Shown: piece by piece, positions 28,005 to 37,175 of the stretch
How positions within the stretch are numbered: the first letter of the stretch is position 1
Layout: the number at the start of each line of letters is the position of its first letter
Source of the DNA: an uncultured Alphaproteobacteria bacterium
Lineage (GTDB): Bacteria; Pseudomonadota; Alphaproteobacteria; Geminicoccales; Geminicoccaceae
Length of the DNA stretch: 64,000 bases
Reading direction: 5' to 3'
NCBI GenBank assembly: GCA_937995535.1
Contig: CALKJU010000005.1
Span: 62,001-126,000, forward strand
Position numbers and translations under genes: made by a program
The notes under the pieces: model-generated
Told to the model about the DNA's origin: nothing
The model's input: the letters and a program-made list of their open reading frames with translations, nothing else
The model's database searches: none

Positions 28005-30965
28005 ATGGCATTGCGCGCGGTGGACAGGGACGAGGCCGGGGATCGGGAAGTGACGGCCGGCGGCCACTCCCTCGACCAGCTCCTCGAGACGCTGCGTGCG
28101 GAGCTCGCCGGTCTGCGCGAGCGCGCGGAGCACGACCCGCACGCCAACCCGATCCAGCTCTGCGCGCTCCGGATCGGCGAGCAGCTCCGCCGCGGGGCGA
28201 TCGACGAGACGAGTCTCGAGGCGTTGGTTCAGCGGCTCACCGTCCAGGCCTTCGGCGGCCGTGGCGAGCGCCTGCGTGCCTGGCTGGGTGAGATCGACCC
28301 GGCGCGCAACGAGCAGCGCATCGCCGCGCTGCTGCGCCGTCAGGCGCACGCCGCCGACGGCACGCTGCTGCCCTTCGCCGAGTTCGACGCACGCCTGAGC
28401 CGCATCGTCTACGGCTTCGTCATCACCGCACATCCCACCTTCAGCCTGACGCTCGACCTGCAGCGCGCCCTGCTCGAGGTGGCGGTCGGCGACGAGTCCC
28501 GCAGCAGCGCGGCACTGACCGTGGCGGAACGGCTGCCGCACCGCCCGGAAGCCCGCATCGACCTGGACACCGAGCATCATCTCGCCACGCTCGCGCTGGG
28601 CAACCTGCAGGACGCGCTGCGCCGCGTGCTGCGGATCGCCCTCGAGGTCGGACGCGAACTCTATCCGCAGGACTGGCGCAGCCTCACCCCGCGCCTGATC
28701 AGCATCGCCAGCTGGGTCGGCTACGACACCGACGGTCGCTCGGACATCGCCTGGACGACCACGTTCGCCAAGCGGCTGGTGGTGCAGATCGCCCAGCTCA
28801 ACCGCTACCGGCAGCAGGTGGCGGCGCTGGTCCTGCGGGCGGCGGGCGACGAGCGGCTCGTCTCCACGCTCGAGCTGATCGACGCGAGGCTCTCGCTGGC
28901 GATCAAGACCTGCGAGGACGAACTCACGGTGTTCGGCGCGCCGGTGGCGAATGGCGACGAGTGGTTGACGCGCCTCGCGGCGACGGCGCGGGGCATGGCC
29001 GCGAGCAAGGCGCGCCGGCTTGCCGACAGCCGGCAACTTCGCGGTCTGATCGACCGTGCGCTCGCCCACGCCAGCGACGACGAGCTGGCCCTCGACCTGG
29101 CCGTGCTGCGGGCCGAGGTGCGCACGCACGGCAACGCGCTCGCCCGGACCCACGTCCGGATCAACGCGATCCAACTGCACAATGCGATCCGCCGGACCAT
29201 CGGCATGGAGCATCCGGCCGACGACCCGTCGCACCGGCTGACCTACGTCGCGGCGGTGGCCAAGCTCATCGACACCGCCGAGCCGGCGGCGATCAGCTTC
29301 GGTTCGGTGGCGGCCGAGAAGGCCACCGCCCGCCGGGTGTTCATGACCATCGTCCAGATGCTGAAATATCTGGATGCCGCGGAGCCGATCCGCTTTCTGA
29401 TCGCCGAGTGCGAGACGCCGCTCACCCTGCTGACCGCGCTCTACTATGCGCGGCTCTTCGGGGTCGACGAGCGGATCGACATCTCGCCCCTGTTCGAGAC
29501 ACGCAAGGCGCTCGAGCGCGGCGCCTCGATCATCGAGGGCGCCTTGGCCGTGCCGGCCTACCGCGACTATCTGCGCCGCCGCGGTCGGATCTGCATCCAG
29601 ACGGGCTTCTCCGATGCCGGCCGGTACATGGGGCAGATCGCGGCGTCGATGGCGATCGAGCGGATCCGCCTGCAGCTCGCCGCGGTGCTCGCCCAGCATG
29701 GCCTCACCGACCTCGAGCTGATCATCTTCGACACGCACGGCGAGAGCATCGGCCGCGGTGCGCATCCGGAGAGCCTCGCCGACCGGTTCCGCTACTACGA
29801 CACGCCGGAGAGCCGCCGTCGACTGGCCGCGGCCGGCATCCGCCTGCGCCAGGAGTCGAGCTGGCAGGGTGGCGACGGCTACCTGCCCCTGCTCAGCGAG
29901 GCGAGCAGCCTCGCGGTCCTGGCCGGTGTCTTGGAGCACACGCTGGAGCCCGCCGACGAGGGCGAGGACCCCTTCTACCGCTCGGCGGACTACGTCGATG
30001 AATTTCTCGCCGCCGTGCGGCAGTTCAACTATGCCGTAATCGAGAACCCCTGCTATGCGGCGCTGCTCGGCGCCTGGGGCCTCAACCTGCTCTATCCCTC
30101 GGGCAGCCGTGCAATGAAGCGGCAATACGACGCCGCGGGCCCGTGGGTCAGCCTCGAGCATCCGTCCCAGATCCGCGCCATTCCGCACAACAGCATCCTC
30201 CAGCAGCTGGGCATCCTGGCGAACACGATCGGCGGGCTGGGTCAGGCGGTCGGCAAGGACCCCGACCGGTTTCAGCGGCTCTACAACGAGAGTCCGCGCT
30301 TTCGCCGTCTCATGCGGATGGTCGAGCATGCGTTCAAGTACACCGACCTCGCCGTGGTCCGCGCCTATGTCGATCTGTTCGATGCCGGGGCCTGGCTGGC
30401 CCGTGCCCAGGCGGCGCAGCGGGCCGACGAGCAGGAGGAGCTGTGCACGGTCGCCGACTATCTCGAGCGGATCGACCTGCACGACCGCTTGATGCGGATC
30501 CTGCGCGTATTCCAGCGGGACTACCTCGATCTCGCCCGGGCCTTGCGCGAGCACCGGCGGATCACCCGCGACAAGGGCGAGCAACCGATCGCCGTCGACG
30601 CCGCGACGCGCGACAACATGCACCTCCTGCACGCGATCCGCCTCGCCCTGATCCAGCGGCTCATGGTCCGCGCCGTGCACATCCCCGACTTCAGCGACCG
30701 GCACAGCGTCAACCATGCCGGCGTCGTGCAACGCCTCATGCATCTCGAGGTCGAGCCCTGCCTCGCGCTCCTCGCCGAGATCTTCCCGATCACCGAGGGT
30801 GAGACGCCGGAGCTCGACTATGGCGAGACCGCCACCTACTGCGGCGCCGGCAACCAGTCCTACGCGCAGGAGCATCGGACGATCTTCCGCCCGATCGGCC
30901 AGGATTACGACCTGGTACGCCGCATCGGCAGCGCGCTGATCCACCATGTCGGAGCGATCGGCTGA
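28005..30965 (+). CDS. Divergent phosphoenolpyruvate carboxylase homologue
   Basis: 986 residues, slightly longer than typical bacterial PEPC (about 880-930). Clear homology marks: V-I-T-A-H-P-T (His143, the equivalent of E. coli His138), P-L-F-E-T-R (metal-binding Glu), T-G-F-S-D-A-G-R (Asp537 retained; the Lys of the usual SDSxKDAG replaced by Arg540), and Q-I-R-A-I-P-H-N. However, the active-site loop normally F-H-G-R-G-G-S-I-G-R-G-G is here D-T-H-G-E-S-I-G-R-G (578-585), which lacks the first catalytic Arg, and the C-terminus ends in V-G-A-I-G rather than a canonical N-T-G. PEPC makes oxaloacetate from PEP and bicarbonate; activity here is not assured. Confidence 0.75.
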   Translation: MALRAVDRDEAGDREVTAGGHSLDQLLETLRAELAGLRERAEHDPHANPIQLCALRIGEQLRRGAIDETSLEALVQRLTVQAFGGRGERLRAWLGEIDPARNEQRIAALLRRQAHAADGTLLPFAEFDARLSRIVYGFVITAHPTFSLTLDLQRALLEVAVGDESRSSAALTVAERLPHRPEARIDLDTEHHLATLALGNLQDALRRVLRIALEVGRELYPQDWRSLTPRLISIASWVGYDTDGRSDIAWTTTFAKRLVVQIAQLNRYRQQVAALVLRAAGDERLVSTLELIDARLSLAIKTCEDELTVFGAPVANGDEWLTRLAATARGMAASKARRLADSRQLRGLIDRALAHASDDELALDLAVLRAEVRTHGNALARTHVRINAIQLHNAIRRTIGMEHPADDPSHRLTYVAAVAKLIDTAEPAAISFGSVAAEKATARRVFMTIVQMLKYLDAAEPIRFLIAECETPLTLLTALYYARLFGVDERIDISPLFETRKALERGASIIEGALAVPAYRDYLRRRGRICIQTGFSDAGRYMGQIAASMAIERIRLQLAAVLAQHGLTDLELIIFDTHGESIGRGAHPESLADRFRYYDTPESRRRLAAAGIRLRQESSWQGGDGYLPLLSEASSLAVLAGVLEHTLEPADEGEDPFYRSADYVDEFLAAVRQFNYAVIENPCYAALLGAWGLNLLYPSGSRAMKRQYDAAGPWVSLEHPSQIRAIPHNSILQQLGILANTIGGLGQAVGKDPDRFQRLYNESPRFRRLMRMVEHAFKYTDLAVVRAYVDLFDAGAWLARAQAAQRADEQEELCTVADYLERIDLHDRLMRILRVFQRDYLDLARALREHRRITRDKGEQPIAVDAATRDNMHLLHAIRLALIQRLMVRAVHIPDFSDRHSVNHAGVVQRLMHLEVEPCLALLAEIFPITEGETPELDYGETATYCGAGNQSYAQEHRTIFRPIGQDYDLVRRIGSALIHHVGAIG

Positions 30966-31065
30966 GGCCCGGGCGAACGCGGGAGCAACTACCAGGTTGA
31001 CCAACTCTTAAGCGAGTGCGACTAACTTCCGGTGATCGTCTGGCGAGCCGGGAGCTCCAAGGTCG

Positions 31066-33294
31066 ATGCCCGCCCCCGACGCGGTCCTGGCGAGCGAACG
31101 CGAGCTGCGGTTCGCGCGGCGGGTGATGTTTCCTGTCGCCAGCGCCGTGGTCGTCATGACGCTCGCCGTCGTCGGGCTGATCCTGTGGACGGCCGATCAG
31201 CAGGACCGGCTTTCGCTCGACTCGGAGCGTAAGCTCGCCGTCGGCGCGCTCACGGCGCGGGTCGGCAACGTCGCCCGGCAGACGCTCGACTATGCCGAGT
31301 GGGACGAGGCCTACCGCTCCCTGCATGAGCGCTTCGACGCAGGTTGGGCGCGCATCAACGTCGGTCCCGCGCTGCATCACAGCTTCGGTCTGGACTTCAG
31401 CTTCGTGATCGCGCCGGACGGGACGACCCGGTACGCGATGCGCGACGGGGACACGGTCGATCGCAGGGTCGACGACGAGCTCGGGGCGGGTATCGCCGAG
31501 TTGATCATGGCGAGCCGTGCCGCGCCGATCACGGATCCTCCGCGCGCCGGGCTCGTCCGCACCGGCGACGGGCTGGCGGTCGCCGCAGTGGCCGGAGTCC
31601 GCCGGCAGGACGACGCCTTCGCCCTCGACGGTGCCGACCGTACCCTGCTCGTGCTCGCCGTGCGGCTCGATGACGAGGTGTTGAGCACCATCGGCGAGCG
31701 CTTCCTCCTCCGCGACCTGCGGGTCCTGCCCGAGCCGTCAGCGTCACGCGCTTCCGTCCCGCTCGTGCTGGCCGATGGCGAGGTCGCGGCGGTGCTCGCC
31801 TGGACCCCGGACGAACCCGGCCGTGAGCTGCTCCGCCGCGTCCTGCCGGTCCTCGCGGTCGCCGTGAGCCTGCTCGGCGCGTTCGTCGCCGTGGTGCTGA
31901 CCCACAGTCGCCGCGCGGCAGCCGAGATCGCCGAGAGCGAGGCCCGGGCGCGGCACATGGCGCTGCATGATCCGCTGACCGGGCTGCCGAACCGGCTGCT
32001 CCTGGGCGACCGCATCGAGCACGCACTCGCCAGCCTGCGCCGGCAGGGGGGCCGCCTCGCCCTGCTCTATCTCGATCTCGACGGCTTCAAGGCCGTCAAC
32101 GATGTGCTCGGCCACGCGATCGGCGACCAGCTCCTGCGGGAGGTCTCCGGGCGGTTGGCCGGTGTGCTGCGCGAGACCGACACCGTGGCCCGCCTGGGTG
32201 GCGACGAGTTCGCCGTCCTGCAGACCGGCATCGCCGACGCCACGGCGGCCGAGACGCTGGCGCGGCGGATCCTCGCCGCGCTGGCGGAGCCGTTCACCGC
32301 GGACGGCGCGATCATCCCGGCCGGGGTCAGCATCGGCATCGCGGTGGCACCGGAGGACGGCACGACGCACGATCTCCTCGCCAGGCGTGCCGATGTCGCG
32401 CTCTACAAGGCGAAGGAGACCGGTCGCGCCACATACTGCTTCTTCGAGACCGCGCTCGACGCGACGCTGTCGCTACGCCGCGAGCTCGAGCATGACCTGC
32501 GCCACGCTCTGGGCGGCAACCAGTTGGAGGTGCACTATCAGCCGCAGATCGACCTGCGGACCGGCGAGATGGTCGGGGTCGAGGCGCTATTGCGCTGGCG
32601 CCATCCGACGCGCGGACTGATCCCGCCCGCGCAGTTCGTGCCGCTGGCCGAGGAGACTGGCCAGATCCGGGAGATCGGCACCTGGGTCCTCGGCCGCGCC
32701 TGTCACGACGCCGCCCGCTGGCCGGGCCTGCGCGTGTCCGTCAACATCGCGGCGGCCCAGTTCCGCGATCGCAGCCTGCCGGAGACGGTCCGCGCCGCGC
32801 TCGCCGAGGCCGGGCTCGCCGCCGGGCGCCTCGAGCTGGAGCTCACCGAGAGCGCGCTGTTCAAGAACCCCGAGGAGGCCGCGACCATCCTGGGGGCTCT
32901 GCGCGCGCTCGGCGTGACGCTCGCCATGGACGACTTCGGTACCGGCTACTCCAGCCTCGCCCAGCTCCATCGGCTGCCGTTCGACACGCTCAAGATCGAC
33001 CAGGCGTTCATCGCTCGTGTGGGCGAAGACCGGAGCAGCGCCGCGATCGTCCGGGCGGTCCTGGGCATGACCCGCGGGCTCGGCGTCCGGGCCGTGGCCG
33101 AAGGGATCGAATCCGCGGCGCAGCTCGCCTTCGTCGCCTACGAAGGCTGCGACCTAGCGCAGGGCTTCTATCTCGGCTGGCCGATGCCCGCCGCCGAGAT
33201 CGGCGAGCTGGTCCAAACCCAACAGGCGACCGATCGCGGGGCATGGCCGGTCGCGGCCATGCCTCTGCCGCGGATCAGAGCCGCCGCCGGCTGA
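31066..33294 (+). CDS. CHASE4-type sensor with GGDEF and EAL domains (c-di-GMP turnover)
   Basis: 742 residues. One membrane helix (about 19-41), a periplasmic sensor of about 200 residues that begins like CHASE4 (D-Y-A-E-W-D-E-A-Y), a second helix (about 262-284), then a cytoplasmic GGDEF domain (R-L-G-G-D-E-F, intact; H-D-P-L-T-G-L-P-N-R) and a complete EAL domain (V-E-A-L-L-R-W, L-E-L-T-E-S, D-D-F-G-T-G-Y-S-S, A-E-G-I-E). Both catalytic sets are intact, so it could both make and hydrolyse c-di-GMP depending on signal. A TTGACC-like element lies about 65 bp upstream but has no good -10. Confidence 0.93.
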   Translation: MPAPDAVLASERELRFARRVMFPVASAVVVMTLAVVGLILWTADQQDRLSLDSERKLAVGALTARVGNVARQTLDYAEWDEAYRSLHERFDAGWARINVGPALHHSFGLDFSFVIAPDGTTRYAMRDGDTVDRRVDDELGAGIAELIMASRAAPITDPPRAGLVRTGDGLAVAAVAGVRRQDDAFALDGADRTLLVLAVRLDDEVLSTIGERFLLRDLRVLPEPSASRASVPLVLADGEVAAVLAWTPDEPGRELLRRVLPVLAVAVSLLGAFVAVVLTHSRRAAAEIAESEARARHMALHDPLTGLPNRLLLGDRIEHALASLRRQGGRLALLYLDLDGFKAVNDVLGHAIGDQLLREVSGRLAGVLRETDTVARLGGDEFAVLQTGIADATAAETLARRILAALAEPFTADGAIIPAGVSIGIAVAPEDGTTHDLLARRADVALYKAKETGRATYCFFETALDATLSLRRELEHDLRHALGGNQLEVHYQPQIDLRTGEMVGVEALLRWRHPTRGLIPPAQFVPLAEETGQIREIGTWVLGRACHDAARWPGLRVSVNIAAAQFRDRSLPETVRAALAEAGLAAGRLELELTESALFKNPEEAATILGALRALGVTLAMDDFGTGYSSLAQLHRLPFDTLKIDQAFIARVGEDRSSAAIVRAVLGMTRGLGVRAVAEGIESAAQLAFVAYEGCDLAQGFYLGWPMPAAEIGELVQTQQATDRGAWPVAAMPLPRIRAAAG

Positions 33295-33313
33295 CGGGCG
33301 CGCGCGACATGTC

Positions 33314-33805
33314 TCAGCAGGCGGCCAAGTCGGTGGCGCACAGCGCCGCGTCGGGTTCGACCTGCAGCAGGGCCTCGCCGAACAGGCATTGGCTGTCGAC
33401 CAGGCAATAGGCGTAGTCGACCCGCGCGGTCACCGGCGCGTTGCGCGCGATCCGCACCGGCACGCGCAGCTCCGGCACTGCGCGCAGATAGTCGACGGAC
33501 GGATCGACCAGCTCGACGGGGGCGCCTGGGGCCGAGGCGCCGGGCACCGGCGGCAACGGCGTCACCGTGATCCCCGGATCGGCGACCAGCTTGGCGGCGC
33601 CATGGGGGGCGAGGCTGACCACCAGCTCAGCCCCCTGCGGACCGGCCTCGATGCGCCCGGTCACCGCGACCCCCCCGGTGGGCGGCGGGGCGGGCGCGAT
33701 CCGCTGCAGCAGCTCGGCCAGCGGCTCGGCGGCACCCGCCGCCGGCGCCATGAGCAGGGCCAGGGCAAGCGCGGCACGCCGCAGGACATCCGCCGCGGCG
33801 CGCAT
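33314..33805 (-). CDS. Periplasmic protein resembling the DsbD N-terminal (alpha) domain
   Basis: 163 residues from ATG 33805, which shares one base with the stop of the transaldolase-like gene; the frame is open above it only as an out-of-frame shadow. A signal peptide (V-L-R-R-A-A-L-A-L-A-L-L-M-A-P) is followed by an Ig-like region with P-V-E-L-V-D-P-S-V-D-Y and a Cys pair in A-R-V-D-Y-A-Y-C-L-V-D-S-Q-C-L-F-G-E-A, placed as in DsbD-alpha/thiol-disulfide interchange domains. Two more Cys are at the C-terminus. No membrane DsbD partner is adjacent. Family call moderate. Confidence 0.6.
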   Translation of the reverse strand: MRAAADVLRRAALALALLMAPAAGAAEPLAELLQRIAPAPPPTGGVAVTGRIEAGPQGAELVVSLAPHGAAKLVADPGITVTPLPPVPGASAPGAPVELVDPSVDYLRAVPELRVPVRIARNAPVTARVDYAYCLVDSQCLFGEALLQVEPDAALCATDLAAC

Positions 33806-34464
33806 CAGGCGATCGCCTGCCCGGTCCGCTCCCAGTCCTTGAGAAAGGCGGCGAGCCCCTTGTCGGTGAGCGGATGGTGGACGAGCTGGCGGAGCAACGC
33901 CGGCGGCATGGTCGCGACGTCGGCGCCCAGTTTCGCGGCGGCCACGACGTGCGGCGGCGTGCGTACCGACGCGACCAGCACCTCGGTCCGAATCGTGCGC
34001 GGGTAGGCGCGGTAGATCTCGACGATGTCGCGGATCAGGCCGAGCCCGTCGGCGCCCACGTCGTCGAGCCGGCCGACGAAGGGCGAGACGAACGTCGCCC
34101 CGGCCTTGGCCGCGAGCAGCGCCTGCGCCGGCGAGAAGCACAAGGTGACGTTGACCGGCGTGCCCTCCGAGGAGAGCGCCCGGCAGGCCTTGAGCCCGTC
34201 CCAGGTCAACGGGACCTTGACGCAGACATTGGGCGCGATGCGGGCGAGGCGCCGGCCCTCGCGCAGCATCCCATCAACATCGGTCGCGGTGACCTCGGCG
34301 CTGACCGGACCGTCGACCAGCCGGCAGATCTCCTCGACCACCTCGAGGAACCTCCGACCGGACTTGGCGACCAGCGACGGGTTGGTGGTCACGCCGTCGA
34401 CGAGGCCGCTGCTCGCGAGGTCGGCGATCTCCGCGACTTCCGCCGTGTCGACGAAGAACTTCAT
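33805..34464 (-). CDS. fsa: Transaldolase/fructose-6-phosphate aldolase (TalC-like)
   Basis: 219 residues from ATG 34464 ([13 protein letters not shown]), the usual start of this short transaldolase group; the frame extends upstream without family similarity. The T-T-N-P-S-L motif and Schiff-base Lys83 in C-V-K-V-P-L-T are intact. It acts either as a transaldolase in the pentose phosphate pathway or as a fructose-6-phosphate aldolase; sequence alone does not separate these. It lies 84 bp downstream of the psp operon on the same strand. Confidence 0.9.
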   Translation of the reverse strand: MKFFVDTAEVAEIADLASSGLVDGVTTNPSLVAKSGRRFLEVVEEICRLVDGPVSAEVTATDVDGMLREGRRLARIAPNVCVKVPLTWDGLKACRALSSEGTPVNVTLCFSPAQALLAAKAGATFVSPFVGRLDDVGADGLGLIRDIVEIYRAYPRTIRTEVLVASVRTPPHVVAAAKLGADVATMPPALLRQLVHHPLTDKGLAAFLKDWERTGQAIA

Positions 34465-34548
34465 GCCCGTCCGCTCCCGCCGAACGCCCGGCTTGTGGTC
34501 AAGATAGGGGATCGCCGGGCAGTGCGAAAGCACCGCCCGGCCACGCCG

Positions 34549-34938
34549 CTACAACTCGTCGAACTGCCGGCGCAGGCGAAAGGCGGCCGAGGTCACCTGC
34601 GCCTCGGCAGCGCGCAGCCGCTCGTCGAGGGCCCGGGCGCGCGCCGCGACCTCGGCCAGCGCACCGCGCGGCTCGACCCGGGCGCGGCGCCAGAAGCGCG
34701 CCTCCCGCTCATCGCCGTCGAGCGCCTCGGGGCGCGGCTGCAGCAGCAGGCCGGCGACGAAATAGGCGATCAGAGTCGGCATGGTGAAGAACAGGAGCCC
34801 GAGCACGGCGAGGACCCGGACGAACGTCCGGCCCAGCCCGAAATAGTCGGCGAGGCCGGCGCACACCCCCATGACCACGGCGTGGCGCGGGTCGCGGTGC
34901 AACTTGAAGTGACCGAGCCCGCGCCAGTCACGATCCAT
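34549..34938 (-). CDS. pspC: Phage shock protein C (PspC)
   Basis: 129 residues. The PspC domain (H-R-D-P-R-H-A-V-V-M-G-V-C-A-G-L-A-D-Y-F-G-L) contains the V-C-A-G-L-A-D-Y signature and a membrane helix (L-A-V-L-G-L-L-F-F-T-M-P). A charged C-terminal helix follows (A-L-D-E-R-L-R-A-A-E-A-Q). PspC senses envelope stress with PspB and releases PspA from PspF. It overlaps pspB by 11 bp. Confidence 0.93.
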   Translation of the reverse strand: MDRDWRGLGHFKLHRDPRHAVVMGVCAGLADYFGLGRTFVRVLAVLGLLFFTMPTLIAYFVAGLLLQPRPEALDGDEREARFWRRARVEPRGALAEVAARARALDERLRAAEAQVTSAAFRLRRQFDEL

Positions 34939-35173
34939 GACGCTCCCTCCCGCCGAGCGCGTCGCCGTCCCGCTCGAGGATCCGCTCGACGCTGTCCATC
35001 CGCTGCTCGAGCCGCTCCAGCAACGCGTGCAGCTCGGCGAAGCGACTCTCGTCCTCCGGCTGCAGGGCGCGCGCGGCGCGCCACTTGGTCGCGTAATGCG
35101 CGACGATCCACAATGGCAGCACCACCGTGACGAGAACGAGCACGGTGGCGGCGCCGATCAGCCCGCTGATCAT
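34928..35173 (-). CDS. pspB: Phage shock protein B (PspB)
   Basis: 81 residues with one N-terminal membrane helix (I-G-A-A-T-V-L-V-L-V-T-V-V-L-P-L-W-I-V-A-H-Y) and a coiled-coil tail containing the family-typical L-E-R-L-E-Q-R-M-D-S-V-E-R-I-L. Works with PspC as membrane-stress sensor. Overlaps pspA by 4 bp and pspC by 11 bp, a tight operon. Confidence 0.92.
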   Translation of the reverse strand: MISGLIGAATVLVLVTVVLPLWIVAHYATKWRAARALQPEDESRFAELHALLERLEQRMDSVERILERDGDALGGRERHGS

Positions 35174-35868
35174 TCGTGCGGCCCGCCCGCGACACCGCTC
35201 CGGCGGACCTTGGCCTTGAGCGCCTCGAGCTCGGCCTCGACCACGTCGGCGTTGGCGAGTTCGGCGAGCTCGGCCTCGAGGCCGCGACCGCGCGCACCCT
35301 CGCGGCCGAGGTCGTGCGCCTCGACCTCACCCTCGAGCCGCTCGACGCGGCGTTGCATCTGCTCGAAGCGCGTGAAGGCATCCTCGATCCGCCGGTCGTC
35401 GACGGTGCGGCGGACCTTGAGGCGGTGGGTCGCGGTCTCCTGGCGAGCGAGGATCGCCTTCTGCCGCGCCCGTGCCTCGTCGAGCTTGGCCTGCAGGCGG
35501 CCGATGTCGGCCTCGTAGCGGGCAAGCCCATCGTCGAGCGCGACCAGTTCCTCGTCGATCGCGGCCACCATCGCCGCGAGCCGCGCCTTCTCGGCCAGCG
35601 CACCGCGGGCCAGGTCCTCGCGATCACGGCGCAAGGCCAGCTCGGCCTTGCCCTGCCAGTCGGCGATGGTCGCGTCGAGCTTGGCGCGACGACGCCTCAG
35701 GCCCTTGGCGTCGGCGATCAGCCGCGCGGCGCTGGCCCGCGTCTCGACCAGCGTTTCCTCCATCTCCTGGATCATCAGGCGGATCGTCTTGGCCGGATCC
35801 TCGGCGCGGTCGAGAACGGCGCTGAGGTTGGCGTTGATGATGTCGCTCAGGCGCGAGAAGATTCCCAC
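35170..35868 (-). CDS. pspA: Phage shock protein A (PspA)
   Basis: 232 residues, nearly all coiled coil. The N-terminus G-I-F-S-R-L-S-D-I-I-N-A-N-L-S-A-V-L-D and the E-D-P-A-K-T-I-R-L-M-I-Q-E-M-E block are diagnostic of PspA/IM30/Vipp1. PspA binds and inhibits PspF, and on stress coats the inner membrane to limit proton leak. Second cistron of the operon by my reading, 14 bp after a 45-residue gene. Confidence 0.96.
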   Translation of the reverse strand: MGIFSRLSDIINANLSAVLDRAEDPAKTIRLMIQEMEETLVETRASAARLIADAKGLRRRRAKLDATIADWQGKAELALRRDREDLARGALAEKARLAAMVAAIDEELVALDDGLARYEADIGRLQAKLDEARARQKAILARQETATHRLKVRRTVDDRRIEDAFTRFEQMQRRVERLEGEVEAHDLGREGARGRGLEAELAELANADVVEAELEALKAKVRRSGVAGGPHE

Positions 35869-35882
35869 GGCGTCCCCCTCCC

Positions 35883-36020
35883 TCAGCCGATCGCCAGACC
35901 GAGCGCCAGCCCGGCCACGAACATCAGCCAGTGCTCGGTCGGCCGCGTGCGCAGCCAGCCGAGCAGATCGTCACCCAGGCGGGCGAGCCCGCCGCGCGTG
36001 CCCCGGACATCCTCGTACAT
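35883..36020 (-). CDS. 45-residue membrane peptide, first cistron of the psp operon
   Basis: An ATG at 36020 with GGAGACGAGG directly upstream opens a 46-codon frame that closes 14 bp before pspA. The product starts MYEDVRGTRGGLARLGDDLL, continues G-W-L-R-T-R-P-T-E-H-W and ends in a hydrophobic helix L-M-F-V-A-G-L-A-L-G-L-A-I-G. Its position between the sigma-54-type promoter and pspA, good ribosome-binding site and TM-like tail all argue that it is translated. It could be a PspD-like peripheral or membrane accessory, but I recognise no named family. Confidence 0.72.
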   Translation of the reverse strand: MYEDVRGTRGGLARLGDDLLGWLRTRPTEHWLMFVAGLALGLAIG

Positions 36021-36056
36021 CCTCGTCTCCCGAAGGCGTGTGAGCATCCACCGCTA

Positions 36057-36072
36057 TTCAAACGCCATGCCA
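36057..36072 (-). promoter_or_regulatory. Sigma-54-type (-24/-12) promoter of the psp operon
   Basis: On the minus strand the sequence reads TGGCATGGCGTTTGAA: TGGCA at -24 and TTGA at -12, spacing identical to the TGGCACG-N4-TTGCW consensus, with one deviation (GA for GC at -12). Transcription would begin near 36046, about 26 nt before the first start codon. The enhancer-binding activator PspF is encoded divergently. Confidence 0.7.
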
Positions 36073-36169
36073 AGCGGCCTGGCCGACCAAGCCTCTGATT
36101 CCAAAGCAGATGGAGTCCGCGCTACGGAGAAGATATGGTGAAGGCGACCAACAAATGTGATCAACGAAC

Positions 36170-37147
36170 ATGTCACCCGAACCGCGACCGCTGCCCGAGC
36201 TGGTCGGCCAGTCGCCGGCCGTGCTCGCCACGCTCGATCGTGTCAGCACGCTCGCCGCCATCGACCGGCCAGTGCTCATCGTCGGCGAGCGCGGGACCGG
36301 CAAGGAGCTGGTCGCGGCGCGCCTGCACTACCTCTCGCCGCGATGGGCGCGCCCGTTCGTGCGCCTGAACGTGGCGGCCGTCGCCGAGAGCCTGCTCGAC
36401 AGCGAGCTGTTCGGGCACGAGGCGGGGGCCTTCACCGGCGCGGTGCGCCGCCACGAGGGACGGTTCGAGCGCGCCGATGGCGGCACCCTGTTCCTCGACG
36501 AGATCGGCACCGCGAGCCAGCCCGTCCAGGAGAAGCTCCTGCGGGTCATCGAATATGGCGAGCTGGACCGGGTCGGCGGCCGGAGCACGCTCAGCGTCGA
36601 CGTGCGGGTGATCGCCGCCACCAACGCCGACCTGACCCACCCGGGGAGCGGCTTCCGGGCCGACCTCCTCGACCGGCTGGCGTTCGACGTGATCCACGTG
36701 CCGCCGCTCCGCCGACGCGGCGACGACGTGATCCTGCTCGCAGAGCATTTCGGCCGCGCCATGGCGGCCGAACTGGGCTGGGCGACGTTCCCGGGCTTCT
36801 CCGCGGGCGTGCACGCGGCCCTGCGCACGCATCCTTGGCCCGGCAATGTGCGCGAGCTGCGCAACACCGTCGAGCGGTCGGTGGCGCATTGGTCGGACCG
36901 CCGCAGGCCGGTGGGCAAGCTGCTCAACGAGCCGTTCCGGGCACCGTGGGGCGACGACCCACCGCCCGAGGCGCCCGACGTGCCCGAGCCCGGCGAGGGC
37001 ACGCTCGAGGCCCAGGTCCGCGGCTTCGAGCGGCGCGCCATCGAGGCGGCGCTCCGCGCCGCGCGCTTCAACCGCCGCCGCGCGGCCGAGCGGCTCGGCC
37101 TGTCCTACGAGCAGCTGCGCGTCCGGCTACGCCGTCACGGCCTGTGA
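36170..37147 (+). CDS. pspF: Sigma-54-dependent activator PspF
   Basis: 325 residues, no receiver domain, as in PspF. The AAA+ core has Walker A G-E-R-G-T-G-K-E (39-46), the sigma-54-contact loop GAFTGA (86-91), Walker B G-G-T-L-F-L-D-E and the R-finger region. The C-terminus is a Fis-type helix-turn-helix (A-A-E-R-L-G-L-S-Y-E-Q-L-R-V-R-L-R-R-H). It activates the divergent psp promoter and is held in check by PspA. Starts 97 bp upstream of the -24 element. Confidence 0.95.
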   Translation: MSPEPRPLPELVGQSPAVLATLDRVSTLAAIDRPVLIVGERGTGKELVAARLHYLSPRWARPFVRLNVAAVAESLLDSELFGHEAGAFTGAVRRHEGRFERADGGTLFLDEIGTASQPVQEKLLRVIEYGELDRVGGRSTLSVDVRVIAATNADLTHPGSGFRADLLDRLAFDVIHVPPLRRRGDDVILLAEHFGRAMAAELGWATFPGFSAGVHAALRTHPWPGNVRELRNTVERSVAHWSDRRRPVGKLLNEPFRAPWGDDPPPEAPDVPEPGEGTLEAQVRGFERRAIEAALRAARFNRRRAAERLGLSYEQLRVRLRRHGL

Positions 37148-37175
37148 CGCAGGTCGCGACGGGGCCAACCAGCCG

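Noticed and set aside
31000-31030. Promoter for the GGDEF-EAL gene from TTGACC
   Set aside because: The -10 at the proper distance (GACTAA) matches poorly.
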